The notes under the pieces are model-generated. The model did not search any database. It saw nothing but the letters and a program-made list of their open reading frames with translations, and was not told where the DNA came from. A program made the position numbers and the translations under genes. From positions 378,077-442,076 of the forward strand of contig NW_008246099.1 in NCBI RefSeq assembly GCF_000281045.1: a stretch of 64,000 nucleotides of DNA, given 5' to 3'. Position 1 is the stretch's first letter; the number at the start of each line of letters is the position of its first letter. Positions 20,790 to 31,627 of this stretch are shown here, one piece after another. The stretch is from Saprolegnia diclina VS20. Lineage: Eukaryota > Oomycota > Saprolegniomycetes > Saprolegniales > Saprolegniaceae.

Positions 20790-22376
20790 TTAGATGATGA
20801 CTCCTCGACTCTTGAAGAAGGCGATACCGGCGAAGATGGTGACGGCCGAGAAGCCGATCGTGGAGAAGAGGACGGTGATGAACGCCCCCGGCGTGGCTTC
20901 GAGGCCGGACGTGAGGTTCATGCCAAATGCGGCGGTGACAAACATGCCAAAGGTCATGCAGACCATGATGAGCGTAAAGATCATGTCGGCGGTGAGGAGG
21001 TAGTTGCGCACCGCGTCCATCTTGAGCATGACGACGCTCTCGGTGTTTTGGATTCGGTGGAGGATGAGCGCGACCTTGGTCTTGGTCGAGTGAATGTCCT
21101 ACCGTCTGCACTCGATACCATTGCTAGGGTATGAAGTTATGTACTTGGAGGTACACTTCGAGGAGCGACTCGGCTTCTTCCGCGTCGAACGTCCAGAGCT
21201 CGTTGAGCATCAGCGGGTTTTGGTACAGCTACTCGCGCGTTGACGACAAAGATTCGAGACGAGTCGACGTACTTTGGTCAAATACATCAAGTGCAAGTCG
21301 ACTTCATTGTCCAGCACCTCCATGAGCACACGGCGGAGTCCGTTGACCTATGAGCAACAATTCGCTTAGAAAATACAATCCCAAGCCATGGCACCTGGGA
21401 CTCAAACTCGTTCATCGCGTTCTTGAGCGTCCGCAGTGTCTCGAGTTCGCCGGACGACATTTGGGCGCTCGCAAGTCGCTCGAGCGAGCTGTTGACGATC
21501 GGCGCCATCTTAGTAAAGTCGTCTGCGAGGAACCTACGCTCCCGTGTGGACACCCAATTTTGCGGCAAAGTGTACTTGCAGACGGTCGCAAGGATGGCTT
21601 CTAGCGCGCTATGTACATTTCAAGGGTAAGAAAAAAGAGGAAGAGTGCGCAGTACCGAAACTCGAATGGCATCTCCGAGTCCTCGTCGTGGATCGGCTCT
21701 TGGAAGCGCTCGGTCAACAGGTGCACGAGCGCGTGGTGCGGGTCGGGGACGAAGAGCAAGCAGCACTCGCGCATGATCACCGACCGAATCGGATCTACTG
21801 GCTTGGATCAGTACAACACTGTGATGCATACAGGCGACGTGCCCGCGTTGATCAAGATGGCCTGTTTGCGCACGACAATGGACGGCTCGTACGACTCGAC
21901 GAACGCATAGTCGAGCTTGCGCAAGTCCCGCATGTGCACAGACTACGCACCGCATCAAGCTTCGAAGCTAACCGATGGCGAACCTGCGCGTCCGAGTGGG
22001 GCAGGCCCATGCCAGCGTTTAGGCGCGGTGACGAGAGGTGCTGGTCGTCCTTAGGCGACCGCGGCGATGGCACCTCCATGGCGGCTTGCTGCGTCATCTT
22101 GAGGACATCGGAGCGGCGCAGCTGCACGAGGCTCGCCTTGCCGCTCACGTCAAAACGCAGCACCTACGAGCGGAGTGTTGACGCCGCCAGCCAGAGTTGG
22201 CAGTGTCGTACGTCCTGCAGCCCGGTCTTGAGGAAGGACTCGTCCGAGAGCCGCGACGTCGCCCGCGTCGGAAGCTGGTCGACGGTGACGATCTCCTTGA
22301 GCGAGCGCGCGTGGACTTGAACCCACGAGCCGGCGTCGACCGGCGGCTTGACGAGCGCCTCGAGCGTGCTGGCCAT
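20790..22376 (-). CDS. Mrs2/CorA-type magnesium transporter, copy 2
   Basis: About ten exons from MASTLEALVKPPVDAGSW. Exon 1 (22376-22212) ends at KTGLQD and exon 2 begins VLRFDVSGKASLVQLRR. Later exons give SVHMRDLRKLDYAFVESYEP, then DPIRSVIMRECCLLFVPD, then FLADDFTKMAPIVNS and LETLRTLKNAMNEFESQ. The last exon carries two membrane segments with FGMN between LIMVCMTFGMFVTAA and the second helix, ending at the TAA at 20790. The intron at 21842-21795 appears to begin with GC rather than GT at a position where both paralogues have GT. Exon order and positions match copy 3 closely. Two upstream motif sites lie 42-68 bp before the start. Confidence 0.9.
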
Positions 22377-22418
22377 GGCGGTCGGTATTCGATATTCGGC
22401 TGGAAGATTTTGCGATCT

Positions 22419-22443
22419 TCCGGATACGGTATAGTTATCCGGA
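22419..22443. promoter_or_regulatory. Paired TCCGGATA/TATCCGGA motifs upstream of Mg2+ transporter copy 2
   Basis: TCCGGATA at 22419-22426 and TATCCGGA at 22436-22443, 42-68 bp upstream of the minus-strand start at 22376, inside the 410-bp divergent promoter shared with copy 3 (start 22787). The rest of that region shows no gene. Confidence 0.42.
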
Positions 22444-22786
22444 TCAACGGGCCGATGCGGTTTCGCGCCATTTTTGCACAGGCAAGCGAGACGTCCAGGA
22501 TCTGGGGTCTGTCGGTTGGTAGAAGAGACGAGATGCTTGGCGACGATGGTGGCATATCATTAAAGCACAGTAGAAACAAGGTTTAGTGAATTTTGCTTTG
22601 CAAAGTTGGTCATCGTGGTAGTCCAGGATCACTTCGTCCTCCCTCATTAGCGCACAAGCGGGAGCTTTGGGCCAGCGTTTTCTCGTTTGTCGAGGCTAGG
22701 GTACGTAAAGAAAGCCTGCTTTGCTTTGCGTGAAACCTCCATGGCGGGCTGCGAATGTTACTCTTTCATTTTGGTCCGCGTGCGGC

Positions 22787-24472
22787 ATGGACGCGACGCC
22801 GTTCGCACAGGTGGTGACGCCAAGCTTCCGCCGGACAGCAACCAAGTCGTCGGACGCCCACGATATCATCCTCGTACCCGACATGCTCGCGAGCCGCCAC
22901 CGCGACATCCTCTGCACCGCCGAGCCCCTCCCACGCAACGGCAAGCGTTTGGTGGGCATTTGGCTTTGCAAGTTTTGTTGTTTCTAGGGCAATGTCCATA
23001 GGCGCTTCGGTTTGCGGACGACGGCAGCGTGAGCTACGAAGAGATCTCGCGCGCCGACGTACTTAAATTGGTGCAAGCGAACGCGAATGACATGTCATTG
23101 CAACGCCACCAGGTCCAAGCACCTCCACATGTACTAGTATCTCTCAATCACCAGTGTATACTGGCTCCCAATCCCCGGCAGCGACCCCCGCCGGCGCAGC
23201 AAGTCCTTAGGTCTACCCATCTTTGGCACCAGCGACGTGGCGGTACCGCCGCTTGACAATATCGCAACACTGAGACAACAAGTAGAGCATTCATGTGCGA
23301 GACATGCGCAAGCTCGACAGCACGTTCTCGATCTCCAACGAACCGTCCTTTGTGGTTCGCAAACAAGCCATCTTGATCAACACGGGTATTTTAGCACGCT
23401 TGTGGCCTTGATGTGACTCTCTTGCGTAGACCCGCTTCGAAGCGTGGTGCTCCGCAATTGCTGCTACGTATTTTTGCCCGACGGGGCGGACGGGCTCATC
23501 TCGACGCTCAAGCAGCACTTCAAGGAACCCATCTTTGGCAACGACCCCAAATCGATGCCGTTTGAGTTTCGGTACAGCGCAATGGTTTAAAATGACGTGT
23601 ACATGAACGCGGTGTACAGCGCCCTAGAAGCCATTTTGGCGACCATGGTTCGGTACGTCTTTGATTTTGCCATCAAAGAGGTGTGTATATAACGTTGTTG
23701 TATGGCAGGATGCTCACTGCGGACTGCGACCGCGTGATCCCGATCGCTCAAACGGCCATGGACAAAATCTCCCAATCCCAAGTGCGAACCAAAGAACTCG
23801 AGCGCCTCCGAACCCTCAAAAACGTTCTCAACGAACTCAAATCACAGGTATCATCTCACTGCATACATGTATGGGCTGTGATTGAGTTTGAGCGCAGGTC
23901 AATGGTCTGCATCGGATTTTGATCGAGACGCTCGAAGATGAGTACACGCTGCATTACCTCTACTTGACCAAAGTCCGGTCTCGTTTCCATCCAAAGCAAG
24001 CTAATGCGGCGTATAGATGATGGACACGCCGTGCTACCTGCCGGATGGCAGTTGGAGCTACGACTCGGAGTACGCAGAAGCCCTCTTGGAGACCTATTTA
24101 CAGGTAGCCTTTGACGCTACTGGAGGGATCAGAGTTTACAGTTGAGATGCATGGCTAGGAAATGTACAACCAGCGAGCGCGCATCGAGCTCACAATGAAC
24201 AACATTGAGAACACCGAGAGCATCGTCATGATGCAGCTCGACGCGACGCGAAACTCGCTCCTCTCGGTCGACTTGTCGCTGACGTCGTTTACAACATTTA
24301 TCAACGTGTCCACCTTTGTCACGGGCGCCTTTGGCATGAACTCAACTCGAGCCTCCAAGAAGTCGACGGGCTCTTCTTCATCCTCTTGGGAATCCTTGCA
24401 GTCTTCCCCTTCGTCGCGTACATTTGCTTCAAGCTCTACTTTCTGAAGCGCGGGATTGTCCTCTTGGGCTAA
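22787..24472 (+). CDS. Mrs2/CorA-type magnesium transporter, copy 3, with an apparent frameshift
   Basis: Head-to-head with copy 2. Exons read MDATPFAQVVTPSFRRTATK, ALRFADDGSVSYEEISRADV, SIHVRDMRKLDSTFSISNEP, DPLRSVVLRNCCYVFLPDGA, MLTADCDRVIPIAQTAMDK and VNGLHRILIETLEDEYTLHY. The last exon has the first membrane helix and FGMN. Directly after GMN, at about 24341, the frame breaks. The expected second membrane helix (GLFFILLGILAVFPFVAY, ending FLKRGIVLLG-stop at 24472) continues one base out of frame, as if one C were missing. Read literally, the protein would end in an unrelated serine-rich tail at 24446. This is either an error in the sequence or a recent loss of function. All other family blocks and splice sites look intact. 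Confidence 0.82.
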
Positions 24473-25035
24473 GACGCGCATGGAGCGCTTTGCACGATTC
24501 AACGCGACATGATGTGTGCGCAATTCAATACATTTGAGACGCATGGAGTGATTCCCGCCGGCAAATCTCGGTATCTTTCCGAGATTTTGCGTTTTGAATT
24601 TTCAAAATTGGAACGACTGGAACGCCACCAGCTGGCTCGCAACCCTCCATATAATTATCGAAATCGTCTCAAATACTCGGTACATTTAGCTGTTGACGGG
24701 CGACCTCTTGTGAGGTACACAACACTGCGCAGGTGAAGTGATCGCATCGATAAGAAGGGCCTACTGTATGAACAGTGTGAAACATTCCGGTACAAGGCAG
24801 CTGAGAATCGCTGTGACGCGGTTGGGGTTCTGCTTGCCCGGGCGAAATGAGACAGTGACGAGAAATCATACTTCCTGTAGCACAGACGTTTGGCGCTCGG
24901 TTGGGACACCCAACCTCTTGATAGCTGGGTTTTAGTATACCATACAAAATTTGAGTGAGTATCTACTGCGTTGCGGGATCATTCCGGGATTGCGCACCGC
25001 TTGGGAAGGCCGTTGCGACGACGACGGGCTGCAGC
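24473..25035. other. Intergenic region, no gene seen
   Basis: About 560 bp, locally more AT-rich than the genes. It contains inverted-looking ATTTTGCGTTTTGAATTTTC-type sequence but no supportable gene. Confidence 0.35.
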
Positions 25036-27397
25036 ATGACGAGCGAGGATGACCCGACGAGCATTCCCAACGTCATCGTACGCGCTTGGACGCTCCATGA
25101 GGATTCGACGTCGATGGTCGCATGCGTGTAGGTCGCGGTGCGTCTCCGGCCCATCTCCGAGAAGGAGCTCCAAGAAGGCCAGCGGAGCTGCTGTAGCGTC
25201 GCCAACGATCAGGTGCGACGATCGACGCTGGATGATGAGCTCACGACGCATGGACAGACAGTCGTTATCGAGAAGGAGGCTGCGCGGGTCGGGTATCTCA
25301 AGAGCCAGAAAGGGTCGTCCAACGAATATGCATACGACATTGCGTTCTCCGAAGAGGTATAGCGTCCATAGCCAAGCACCGTCACATGCATGGCGCGTGT
25401 AGGCTACGCAGGATGAAGTGTATGAGCGAACAGTCAAGAACATCATCCCGACAATCCTCGACGGCTACAACGCGACCATCTTTGCGTACAGCATGGTGTG
25501 CGAAGTGAACTTGCTTGACGCTGCCTGTAGATATGGAGCGACAGGCGCTGGAAAGACACACACAATGATGGGCTCTGAGCGCGACGGGCACTCGTTGGAC
25601 GAGCTCTCGGAGGACGATTTCGACTACGATGGGCAGCCGCAATCGCTGCCTGTCGATGGCATCATCCCGCAGTCGCTTTCGGACATCTTTCGACTGATTC
25701 GTCTCCGCGAGAGAGAAGAGAAGATCGCCCAAGAGACCGAAGGTCGCGCCTCCGAGTGGATGGTCACCGTGTCGTACTTGGAAGTCTACAACGAGACCAT
25801 CTGCGACCTCATTGACCCAAAGGGCGTCAACCTGCAGCTGCGAGAACACACGAGTACAACGACGACAGTGCATCGTTCCATGCAGCCGACTAACGCAGAC
25901 GTAGGTGCTGTTCATGTGAGCGGCCTCGCGCATCGCCAAGTCCGAAGCGCTGTCGAGGTGCTCAACATTCTTCGCCAGTACGACTCCCGCGCAACCAACA
26001 ACAACCAATCTTATGATACGTGTAGGGGTAACAAGAACCGACGCACCGAGTCGACTGTTGCGAACGCAGTGTCGTCACGGTCGCACGCGGTGCTGCAAGT
26101 GACCGTCAAGCACAAGACTGTCGACCTTATGCGCAAGAGCAGTCCGAACACTGAGATGACATGCGCCAAGCTGTCGCTTATCGACCTCGCGGGCTCGGAG
26201 CGAGCGTGCAAGACGGAAAACTCGGGCGCGCGCTTGGCGGAAGGTGCCAACATCAACAAGGTATCGAGGTTGACAGTGTATTTTCGGTATCGAGCTTCCG
26301 TAGTCGCTTTTGGCCCTTGCCAACGCAATCAACGCGCTCTCTTCGACGCCTGCGATGCGTCGGCGGTCCGAGCCGTCGGCGCGGCTGAAGGAAGTGCGCC
26401 CCATCAGTCGCGCAAAGTACCGTGACAGCAAGCTTACGCACTTGCTCAAAGTGCGACGATGATGGAGGTGTGTACAAACTGACAACCTGTGTAGAGCTCG
26501 CTCGAAGGCGACTGCCGCTTGATCATGATCGCCAATATCAACCCGTCGCACAAGTCCTTTGACGAGAGCCACAACACGCTCAAGTAGGCCTTTTTCTCCG
26601 AGTCGTCGAGACCCAACCAACGGCGTCGCTGTTAGGTATGCGAACCGCGCCAAGAACATCAAAATCCGCCCCAAAATGCACGTTGTGACGGCAGCCATGA
26701 CGCACATTCAGCGCGCCGAGAAGCTCGAGGAAGAGAACGCGTCCTTGCGTCGTGAGCTCGCCGAGGTGCGTACGAAGCGCAAGAGTATCGACGCGGCGAT
26801 GTTCTCAAGCCAGCACTTGGCCGACACTAAGCGCGCGAAACTCAGCCTCAAGACAGTGGACACGCCACAGCTTCACTCCCTTCACGTACGATGCGCACCT
26901 CGACAGTTGCTCAGCATTCTCTGTAGCGAACGATCGAGAAGCTCGAGAATGAAAAGAAAGCGTTGCAAGACAAAGTCGAAGACATGGAGAGGGAGCTCGG
27001 TCGCATGCGCGCACTCCGTATCCAGCCAACGACCCCGCGCCAGGCAACGACGTCTCGAGCGACCTCGACACCACGTAAAGCCACGACCCCGCGCTCCGTC
27101 ACAAAAGCTCCTCCATCCGTCACGAAGGCCCCACCATCCGCCACCAAGGCCCCGCCTTCGGTCACCAAGTCGGTGGCCACGCCTGCCAAGTCACCGTCGC
27201 GCAACCAAGCACGTGAGGCAGCGCCCGCCAAGAGCGTGCGGGGAACGTCTCTGTTGCCTCAACGCCGCCTGTCGTCCCATCCGATCGTCTTCCGCGCTGC
27301 GACGCCAACACCAGCGACGCCGGCGCGGCCCAACAACCGCGCCCGTCGCGAGAGCTTGATCCCGCGCATCTCGTCGACAGCGTCCAAAGTGTTGTAG
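25036..27397 (+). CDS. Kinesin motor protein, kinesin-8-like
   Basis: About ten exons from MTSEDDPTSIPNVI. The motor domain follows the N-terminus at once: VAVRLRPISEKELQEGQ, the P-loop YGATGAGKTHTMMG (its tyrosine is created across a 45-nt GTACAG...TGTAG intron), VSYLEVYNETICDLI, GNKNRRTESTVANAVSSRSH (switch I), LSLIDLAGSERA (switch II), and NTLKYANRAKNIK at the neck. The YNET and GNKNR blocks resemble kinesin-8 (Kip3/KIF18), plus-end motors that control microtubule length; the assignment is by eye. A coiled coil follows (KLENEKKALQDKVEDMEREL), then a basic serine/threonine/proline tail with three or four KAPPS(V/A)T repeats. Its stop is 39 bp from the next convergent gene. Confidence 0.88.
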
Positions 27398-27436
27398 TAC
27401 GGCAAGAGCGTATATTTAAAAAAAATCATGCGAGGC

Positions 27437-28270
27437 TTACCCAAGCAGCATGCCCTTGATATCACCAAGCGCTTGCAGGACGTCGTAGGCCGACGCTTGG
27501 AGCTGCGACCGGTACTTGATCGCACACACGGCCGCGACGGCAACAGCGCCGATCATGATTTGCGTTGACGTGTCGGTCAGCACAGAGTGCGAAGCGGCGG
27601 GCGTCCGCCCTGGCAACGGGCGAGGCGCGTTGTTTGTTTTCGATGGTGTCGTTGAGGTTGCCACTGGCGCTGCCGCCGGTACCTCGATCGATTCCAGAAG
27701 CTCGCCAAGAGACGCCTTGGCACTGCTGCGCAGCACCTTGTCGGCATCGATCTGCCGCAGGATCGTGCGCGCATCGCAGGACGCGTTGGCCAGGAAGACT
27801 TTGGAGACGAGGATTTCATACGCAGTCTCATACAACGCAGTAAGCTCCTCGACCCGAGAAGGGTCCGCCTGCATGCCCGCCCGCAGCGTCTCGAGGGTTC
27901 GCGTCAAGAACGTATTGGCTTCGGCAGTCTCGGACATGGCCGCGAGAAACGAGGCCCAGATGAGCCCGAGCTCGCATGGAATGGGCGACGTGATGCGCAG
28001 AACGTCAGCAAGCGAGAGAAGTTCGTTGGCTGTGTTGAGCTCGAAAATGGACTGCATGAAGATGGCGATGGTGGCCTCGAGGTCTTCGTCCATCGGTGGC
28101 GCATCGAGACCGACGTTAATGTCAGCGCAGAGAAGGTTGAGCGACGATGAGGCTGCGACGAGGTCGGGGTTGAGATGCAGCGACGCAGTGAGCCACGCGC
28201 GGCTTCCATCCAGTGCGGTCTGGAGGTCGCCCGCGACGAACGCGTCTTGGAGCTCGGCCACGCTTGCCAT
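27437..28270 (-). CDS. Tail-anchored helical protein of unknown function
   Basis: A 277-aa single-exon protein. Residues 1-190 are a run of alanine/leucine-rich amphipathic helices resembling TPR-like solenoids. A proline/threonine-rich linker (about 195-230) precedes a single hydrophobic segment near residue 240 (IMIGAVAVAAVCAIKY), leaving a short tail of about 25 residues. That is the topology of a C-tail-anchored membrane protein. Peroxisomal Pex26/Pex15-type proteins share it, but I see no diagnostic motif and offer that only as a possibility. Confidence 0.65.
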   Translation of the reverse strand: MASVAELQDAFVAGDLQTALDGSRAWLTASLHLNPDLVAASSSLNLLCADINVGLDAPPMDEDLEATIAIFMQSIFELNTANELLSLADVLRITSPIPCELGLIWASFLAAMSETAEANTFLTRTLETLRAGMQADPSRVEELTALYETAYEILVSKVFLANASCDARTILRQIDADKVLRSSAKASLGELLESIEVPAAAPVATSTTPSKTNNAPRPLPGRTPAASHSVLTDTSTQIMIGAVAVAAVCAIKYRSQLQASAYDVLQALGDIKGMLLG

Positions 28271-28957
28271 CGTAAAAGATGTTGTTGCATCATCGTCGTA
28301 TTCGAAAGGCCATTGGCTGAAACGATGGGCAGATTCAAGCTATTTTATCCAATCACAGACAACAGTGATTCGACTGCAAGCCAAGATGCACCCAGCTCGA
28401 TGCACCTCCTCGTGATTGCTATCGGCCTACCATTAAAGATCCCTGCGTACTGATATGTAGTCTCGTTGGATGCGTTCCTTCTAGTTCTAGTACTAAATAC
28501 CCTTCCATAGAGCAACGCAAATAACACTATACTACTAGTACAAGACCGGTGGCGTCCGTCTGAAGCGAACGAGGTTTGCTACTGACGCCTATAGTATCAA
28601 GCGCGCAGCTATCTCTTCCAAAGGTTGTGATATCGGTACACTCGCTGGTTTGAATCCTCCCGCCAGAAATGAGTTGCAACCTGTCGACGTCGCTCTTGAC
28701 GGCAGCTTCAACTCGCTGATTGTTCGTTCGTTGCTACTGGTGCCAGCCATGATCGCCATTTGCATGTGCGACGGCAGCCATGTACACGAAGCTATCTAGG
28801 AAGCGTCTTCGATTCCCGTCCCTGTGAACTGACGAGCATCATGGCATCGTGGCCATCTTGGCGCGAAGCATCCGGATACTGTCCGGAGCGTGACGCACGG
28901 ACGGACGAACACGAGCAGTCAGCCAAAACCACTAAATTTCCTTCGCAAGATCAAGAG
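28271..28957. other. Divergent intergenic region
   Basis: About 690 bp between divergent starts. A string resembling a tRNA T-loop (GGTTTGAATCC, about 28650) does not fold into a tRNA by eye. I see no gene. Confidence 0.35.
28871..28878. promoter_or_regulatory. TCCGGATA motif upstream of NDUFS4
   Basis: An exact TCCGGATA about 85 bp before the ATG at 28958, followed by a second TCCGGA core. Confidence 0.35.
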
Positions 28958-29644
28958 ATGATGATGCTTCGTACGGTGGTCCGCGCCCGGAAGCCCGTGG
29001 CGGCCTTCCGCGCCTTCTCGGCCGCGCCTGCCGAAGAGAAGCCTGACGACAGCGCCTTGATGAAGGAGATCCAGGAGACGCAGTGCGCGCGCCGCTACGA
29101 CGTGCTCCCGCCGCACGCGTCGGCGTGGGAGAACCCGATCGTCGGCGAGGTCTCGCTGCCGCACCCGAAGGAATGCTCGGTCGTCAACTTTGTCGGCGAG
29201 TGGACGAAAGGCCGCAAGGCGATCATCTACATGCCGTGCCGCAACCAGATGCAAAGCGGCGACTACAACACGCACCACTGGGAGATCCGCTTTGGCACGC
29301 GCCAGACGTGGCAGAACCCGCTCATGGGCTGGACGAGCGGTGCCGACCCGATGGACGCTATGGTCATGAAGTTCAACACGAAGGAAGAGGCCGTGGCCTT
29401 TGCGACGCGCCAGGGCTGGTCGACCGAAGTCATGCCCGTCGCCGAGAAGGAGGACTTTGAGGGCAAGATCGCGTACTCGCACAACTTTTTGCCCGTCGAC
29501 GTCGAGAACAAGCTCAAGAAGTACGGCAAGAAGGCGTCGTCGCACTTTAAGCACGCCGCTGGCGGCCACAGCCACTGGGTCAAGACGCTCAAGTACAACG
29601 GCAACGGCGAGGTCGTGCAGCACGGCGGCGACAAGGAGTATTAG
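28958..29644 (+). CDS. NDUFS4: NADH dehydrogenase (ubiquinone) iron-sulfur protein 4, mitochondrial complex I
   Basis: About 228 aa from the triple methionine MMMLRTVVRARKPVAAFRAF, an arginine/alanine-rich presequence without acidic residues, typical of mitochondrial targeting. The mature protein has the NDUFS4 (18 kDa/AQDQ) family blocks: a central W-x-I-x-F segment (HHWEIRFGTRQTWQNPLMGW), a DPMDAMVMKFNTKEEAVAFA block and a YSHNFLPVD block. NDUFS4 is an accessory subunit of the complex I N-module. The in-frame ORF extends 200 bases upstream but shows no family similarity. The C-terminus is longer than usual, with a KKASSHFKHAAGGHSHWVKT basic/histidine-rich tail. Confidence 0.92.
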   Translation: MMMLRTVVRARKPVAAFRAFSAAPAEEKPDDSALMKEIQETQCARRYDVLPPHASAWENPIVGEVSLPHPKECSVVNFVGEWTKGRKAIIYMPCRNQMQSGDYNTHHWEIRFGTRQTWQNPLMGWTSGADPMDAMVMKFNTKEEAVAFATRQGWSTEVMPVAEKEDFEGKIAYSHNFLPVDVENKLKKYGKKASSHFKHAAGGHSHWVKTLKYNGNGEVVQHGGDKEY

Positions 29645-29739
29645 ATTGATGATGGGGTGTTGCTGGCGCGGGTAATAACAAACGAAATACTCCTGCATCG
29701 TACGAGACGTAACGGTTGCGCATAACGTCTCTGCGAGCG

Positions 29740-30119
29740 ATGCGACGAACGGTCGTCTTGCTGAGTGCCATGCTGGCGCAGCGCTGCGACGCCAGGAGCT
29801 GGCAAGAAACCAAGTCCCATCTTCCGCCACCATGTACGCACGGCAATGCAGAGGTGTCGGCGACTTGATCCGTCCTGTAGTGTGCCCAATCTTGAGCACG
29901 AGAATCCCGTGGGGATCCGTGACCGTCACCGGCCGCGAGTCGGGTGCGACGGCTACGTATTCGTGCGACGCTACGCATGAGCTACTCGGCTCCTCGACGC
30001 GCACGTGCGAGATGGGCGCCTGGTCTGGTGACGAGCCCTCGTGTCGGGTACGCTATAGCACCAAAATGGACAACTCGTACAAGCACGGCCACGCCGGGTA
30101 CAAAATCGGAGAGCTCTAA
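29740..30119 (+). CDS. Small secreted protein with one sushi/CCP domain
   Basis: Two exons, 29740-29833 and 29881-30119, with a 47-nt GTACGC...TGTAG intron in phase 1, giving 110 aa. The N-terminus, MRRTVVLLSAMLAQRCDA, looks like a short signal peptide. Residues about 32-85 carry four cysteines in the sushi/CCP pattern: LCPIL, then TYSCDATHELLGSS, then RTCEMGAWSGDEPSC. The G-x-W-x(4)-P-C ending is diagnostic. No membrane anchor follows; the tail is short and polar. Sushi domains bind proteins or glycans outside the cell, so a cell-surface or secreted role is likely. It could also be one end of a longer decayed multi-sushi gene. Confidence 0.72.
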
Positions 30120-30481
30120 TCACACGCTCAAGGCGCTCTTGTTGGTCTCTCTACTTGTGTGTCATTGCGTCCGTCAGTAAGACCGATTTGCATCTCGTGC
30201 GTTTGCGTGCGTCTGGCAAGTGCAAATTGCACTGCGCGACAAGCTTTCTCCGTGGCGTAACCATGCATGAGATATGCAACAAACGTGGGCCTTACAGGAG
30301 AGACCACCCCGACAGCACGTTGCATGACACCGCTAAGACGTACAGCCTCCATGGGATCGATAGCTTAGGATCGAGGTTCAGGCTCATGTTGTGTCAGTGC
30401 AGACGCCGAGGGACGCGACGAGTGAGCGCTCGCTGATACGATTGGCCGACCCAGATCCAAAAATACCTGCCACCTGCACCG
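30120..30481. other. Intergenic region, no gene seen
   Basis: About 360 bp with short frames only. Confidence 0.3.
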
Positions 30482-31627
30482 ATGGGAGCGCTCCAGTCGT
30501 CCGACGACAGCCATGAGTGCCACATCATGGCCCACCATGAAATCACAGCCTTCTACGACGCGCTCAAGGCCGCGATGGCCAAGAGGCCAGTGCTACCCAA
30601 GACGACGCCGACAGCCGCTGAGGTCCGAGCGCGCCTCCACGAGCACGACAAGAAGAAGCACGCACTCCTCCTGCCGCTACCATCCTACATGCCGACAACC
30701 CCCGTCAAGATCACCAAGACTGTCAAGCCCGTTGACACGACGCGGGCGGTCTCCGATTTGGAGCTGCGCTTGCGCGAGCTCAGCGCGCGTCGAGACCATG
30801 ACACAAACGAGCTCTTCGAGGCCATATTGGCCTTCAAAGCTTCGTGTGCCAATGACGAAGCCTTCCTCGACGGCCTTGCGGGCTGCCAGCGGGCGCAGCG
30901 ACTCTGGCGTCAGCATCAGTACGATTCGTCGCACGACCTCGAGCTGCTGTGCAAGGTGCAGCAGAAGGCGCGCGATGCATCCGGCGCGGGTACCCTCACC
31001 GCCAAGCTCGCGTATCGCGAGCCAACGATCGATGGTCGCCTTAAGAAACTCGCGCTGGCTGCGTCGCTCGTCTCGTCGAACGTGCCGCCAACGTCGAGTC
31101 AGATCTTCTGCAACCAGTCGGTCACGGACCACAAACTCTTGCTTGAGAAGCAGATGCGCTGGGAGCAAGACCTGCTGCACATTTCTGTCGACGTCAAGAG
31201 CGAGCTGCATGACAGTGTCTTCTTGGACCGCTCGGTCATGGATACGATCTACAACCTCGTGGCGCTCGCACCGTTCTTCCAAACCAACTTGATGGTGGAG
31301 GCGGTCACCCTCGCCGAGACGTTTTGGGTCCACCCCAAACAGTTCTGGTGGACCGCCGTCCACGCCTGTGTTGACATGGACCAGTGCGAGCTGCTGCTGT
31401 GGATGCTGCCGCAAAAGCCCATGATCACGCTGCGCCATGTCGTCAAGACGTGCTTGGAAGCAAAGAAAATTGCAGCTGCCGAAGCCCTCGCCAAGCAAGA
31501 GCCCAACGCAACGGAGCGCGCCGAGTTGCTGCAGATGGTGCGTCGGGCACAAGGTCCCAGCGCCACTTCACCGACAACTGCTGCTGCGAAACCTCAGTCG
31601 CCTGCACCATCGACGCAGAGCATTTAG
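30482..31627 (+). CDS. Unrecognised helical protein
   Basis: A 381-aa single-exon protein from MGALQSSDDSHECHI. It is almost entirely predicted helix by eye: a coiled-coil-prone region around residues 85-110 (ELRLRELSARRDHDTNELFE), a globular helical C-terminal half (FWWTAVHACVDMDQCELLLW and TCLEAKKIAAAEALAKQEP) and a proline/threonine-rich tail. The C-terminal helical pairs resemble alpha-solenoid trafficking proteins of the Vps16 C-terminal type, but the similarity is weak and I do not assign a name. No membrane segment or signal peptide. Confidence 0.6.
   Translation: MGALQSSDDSHECHIMAHHEITAFYDALKAAMAKRPVLPKTTPTAAEVRARLHEHDKKKHALLLPLPSYMPTTPVKITKTVKPVDTTRAVSDLELRLRELSARRDHDTNELFEAILAFKASCANDEAFLDGLAGCQRAQRLWRQHQYDSSHDLELLCKVQQKARDASGAGTLTAKLAYREPTIDGRLKKLALAASLVSSNVPPTSSQIFCNQSVTDHKLLLEKQMRWEQDLLHISVDVKSELHDSVFLDRSVMDTIYNLVALAPFFQTNLMVEAVTLAETFWVHPKQFWWTAVHACVDMDQCELLLWMLPQKPMITLRHVVKTCLEAKKIAAAEALAKQEPNATERAELLQMVRRAQGPSATSPTTAAAKPQSPAPSTQSI

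Noticed and set aside
28640-28670. A tRNA T-loop-like string (GGTTTGAATCC)
   Set aside because: The flanking bases do not pair as a T-stem and no acceptor or anticodon arms could be drawn.
28919-30004. A 361-codon minus-strand frame across NDUFS4 and the sushi gene
   Set aside because: Overlaps two better-supported plus-strand genes and contains only low-complexity valine/arginine-rich sequence.
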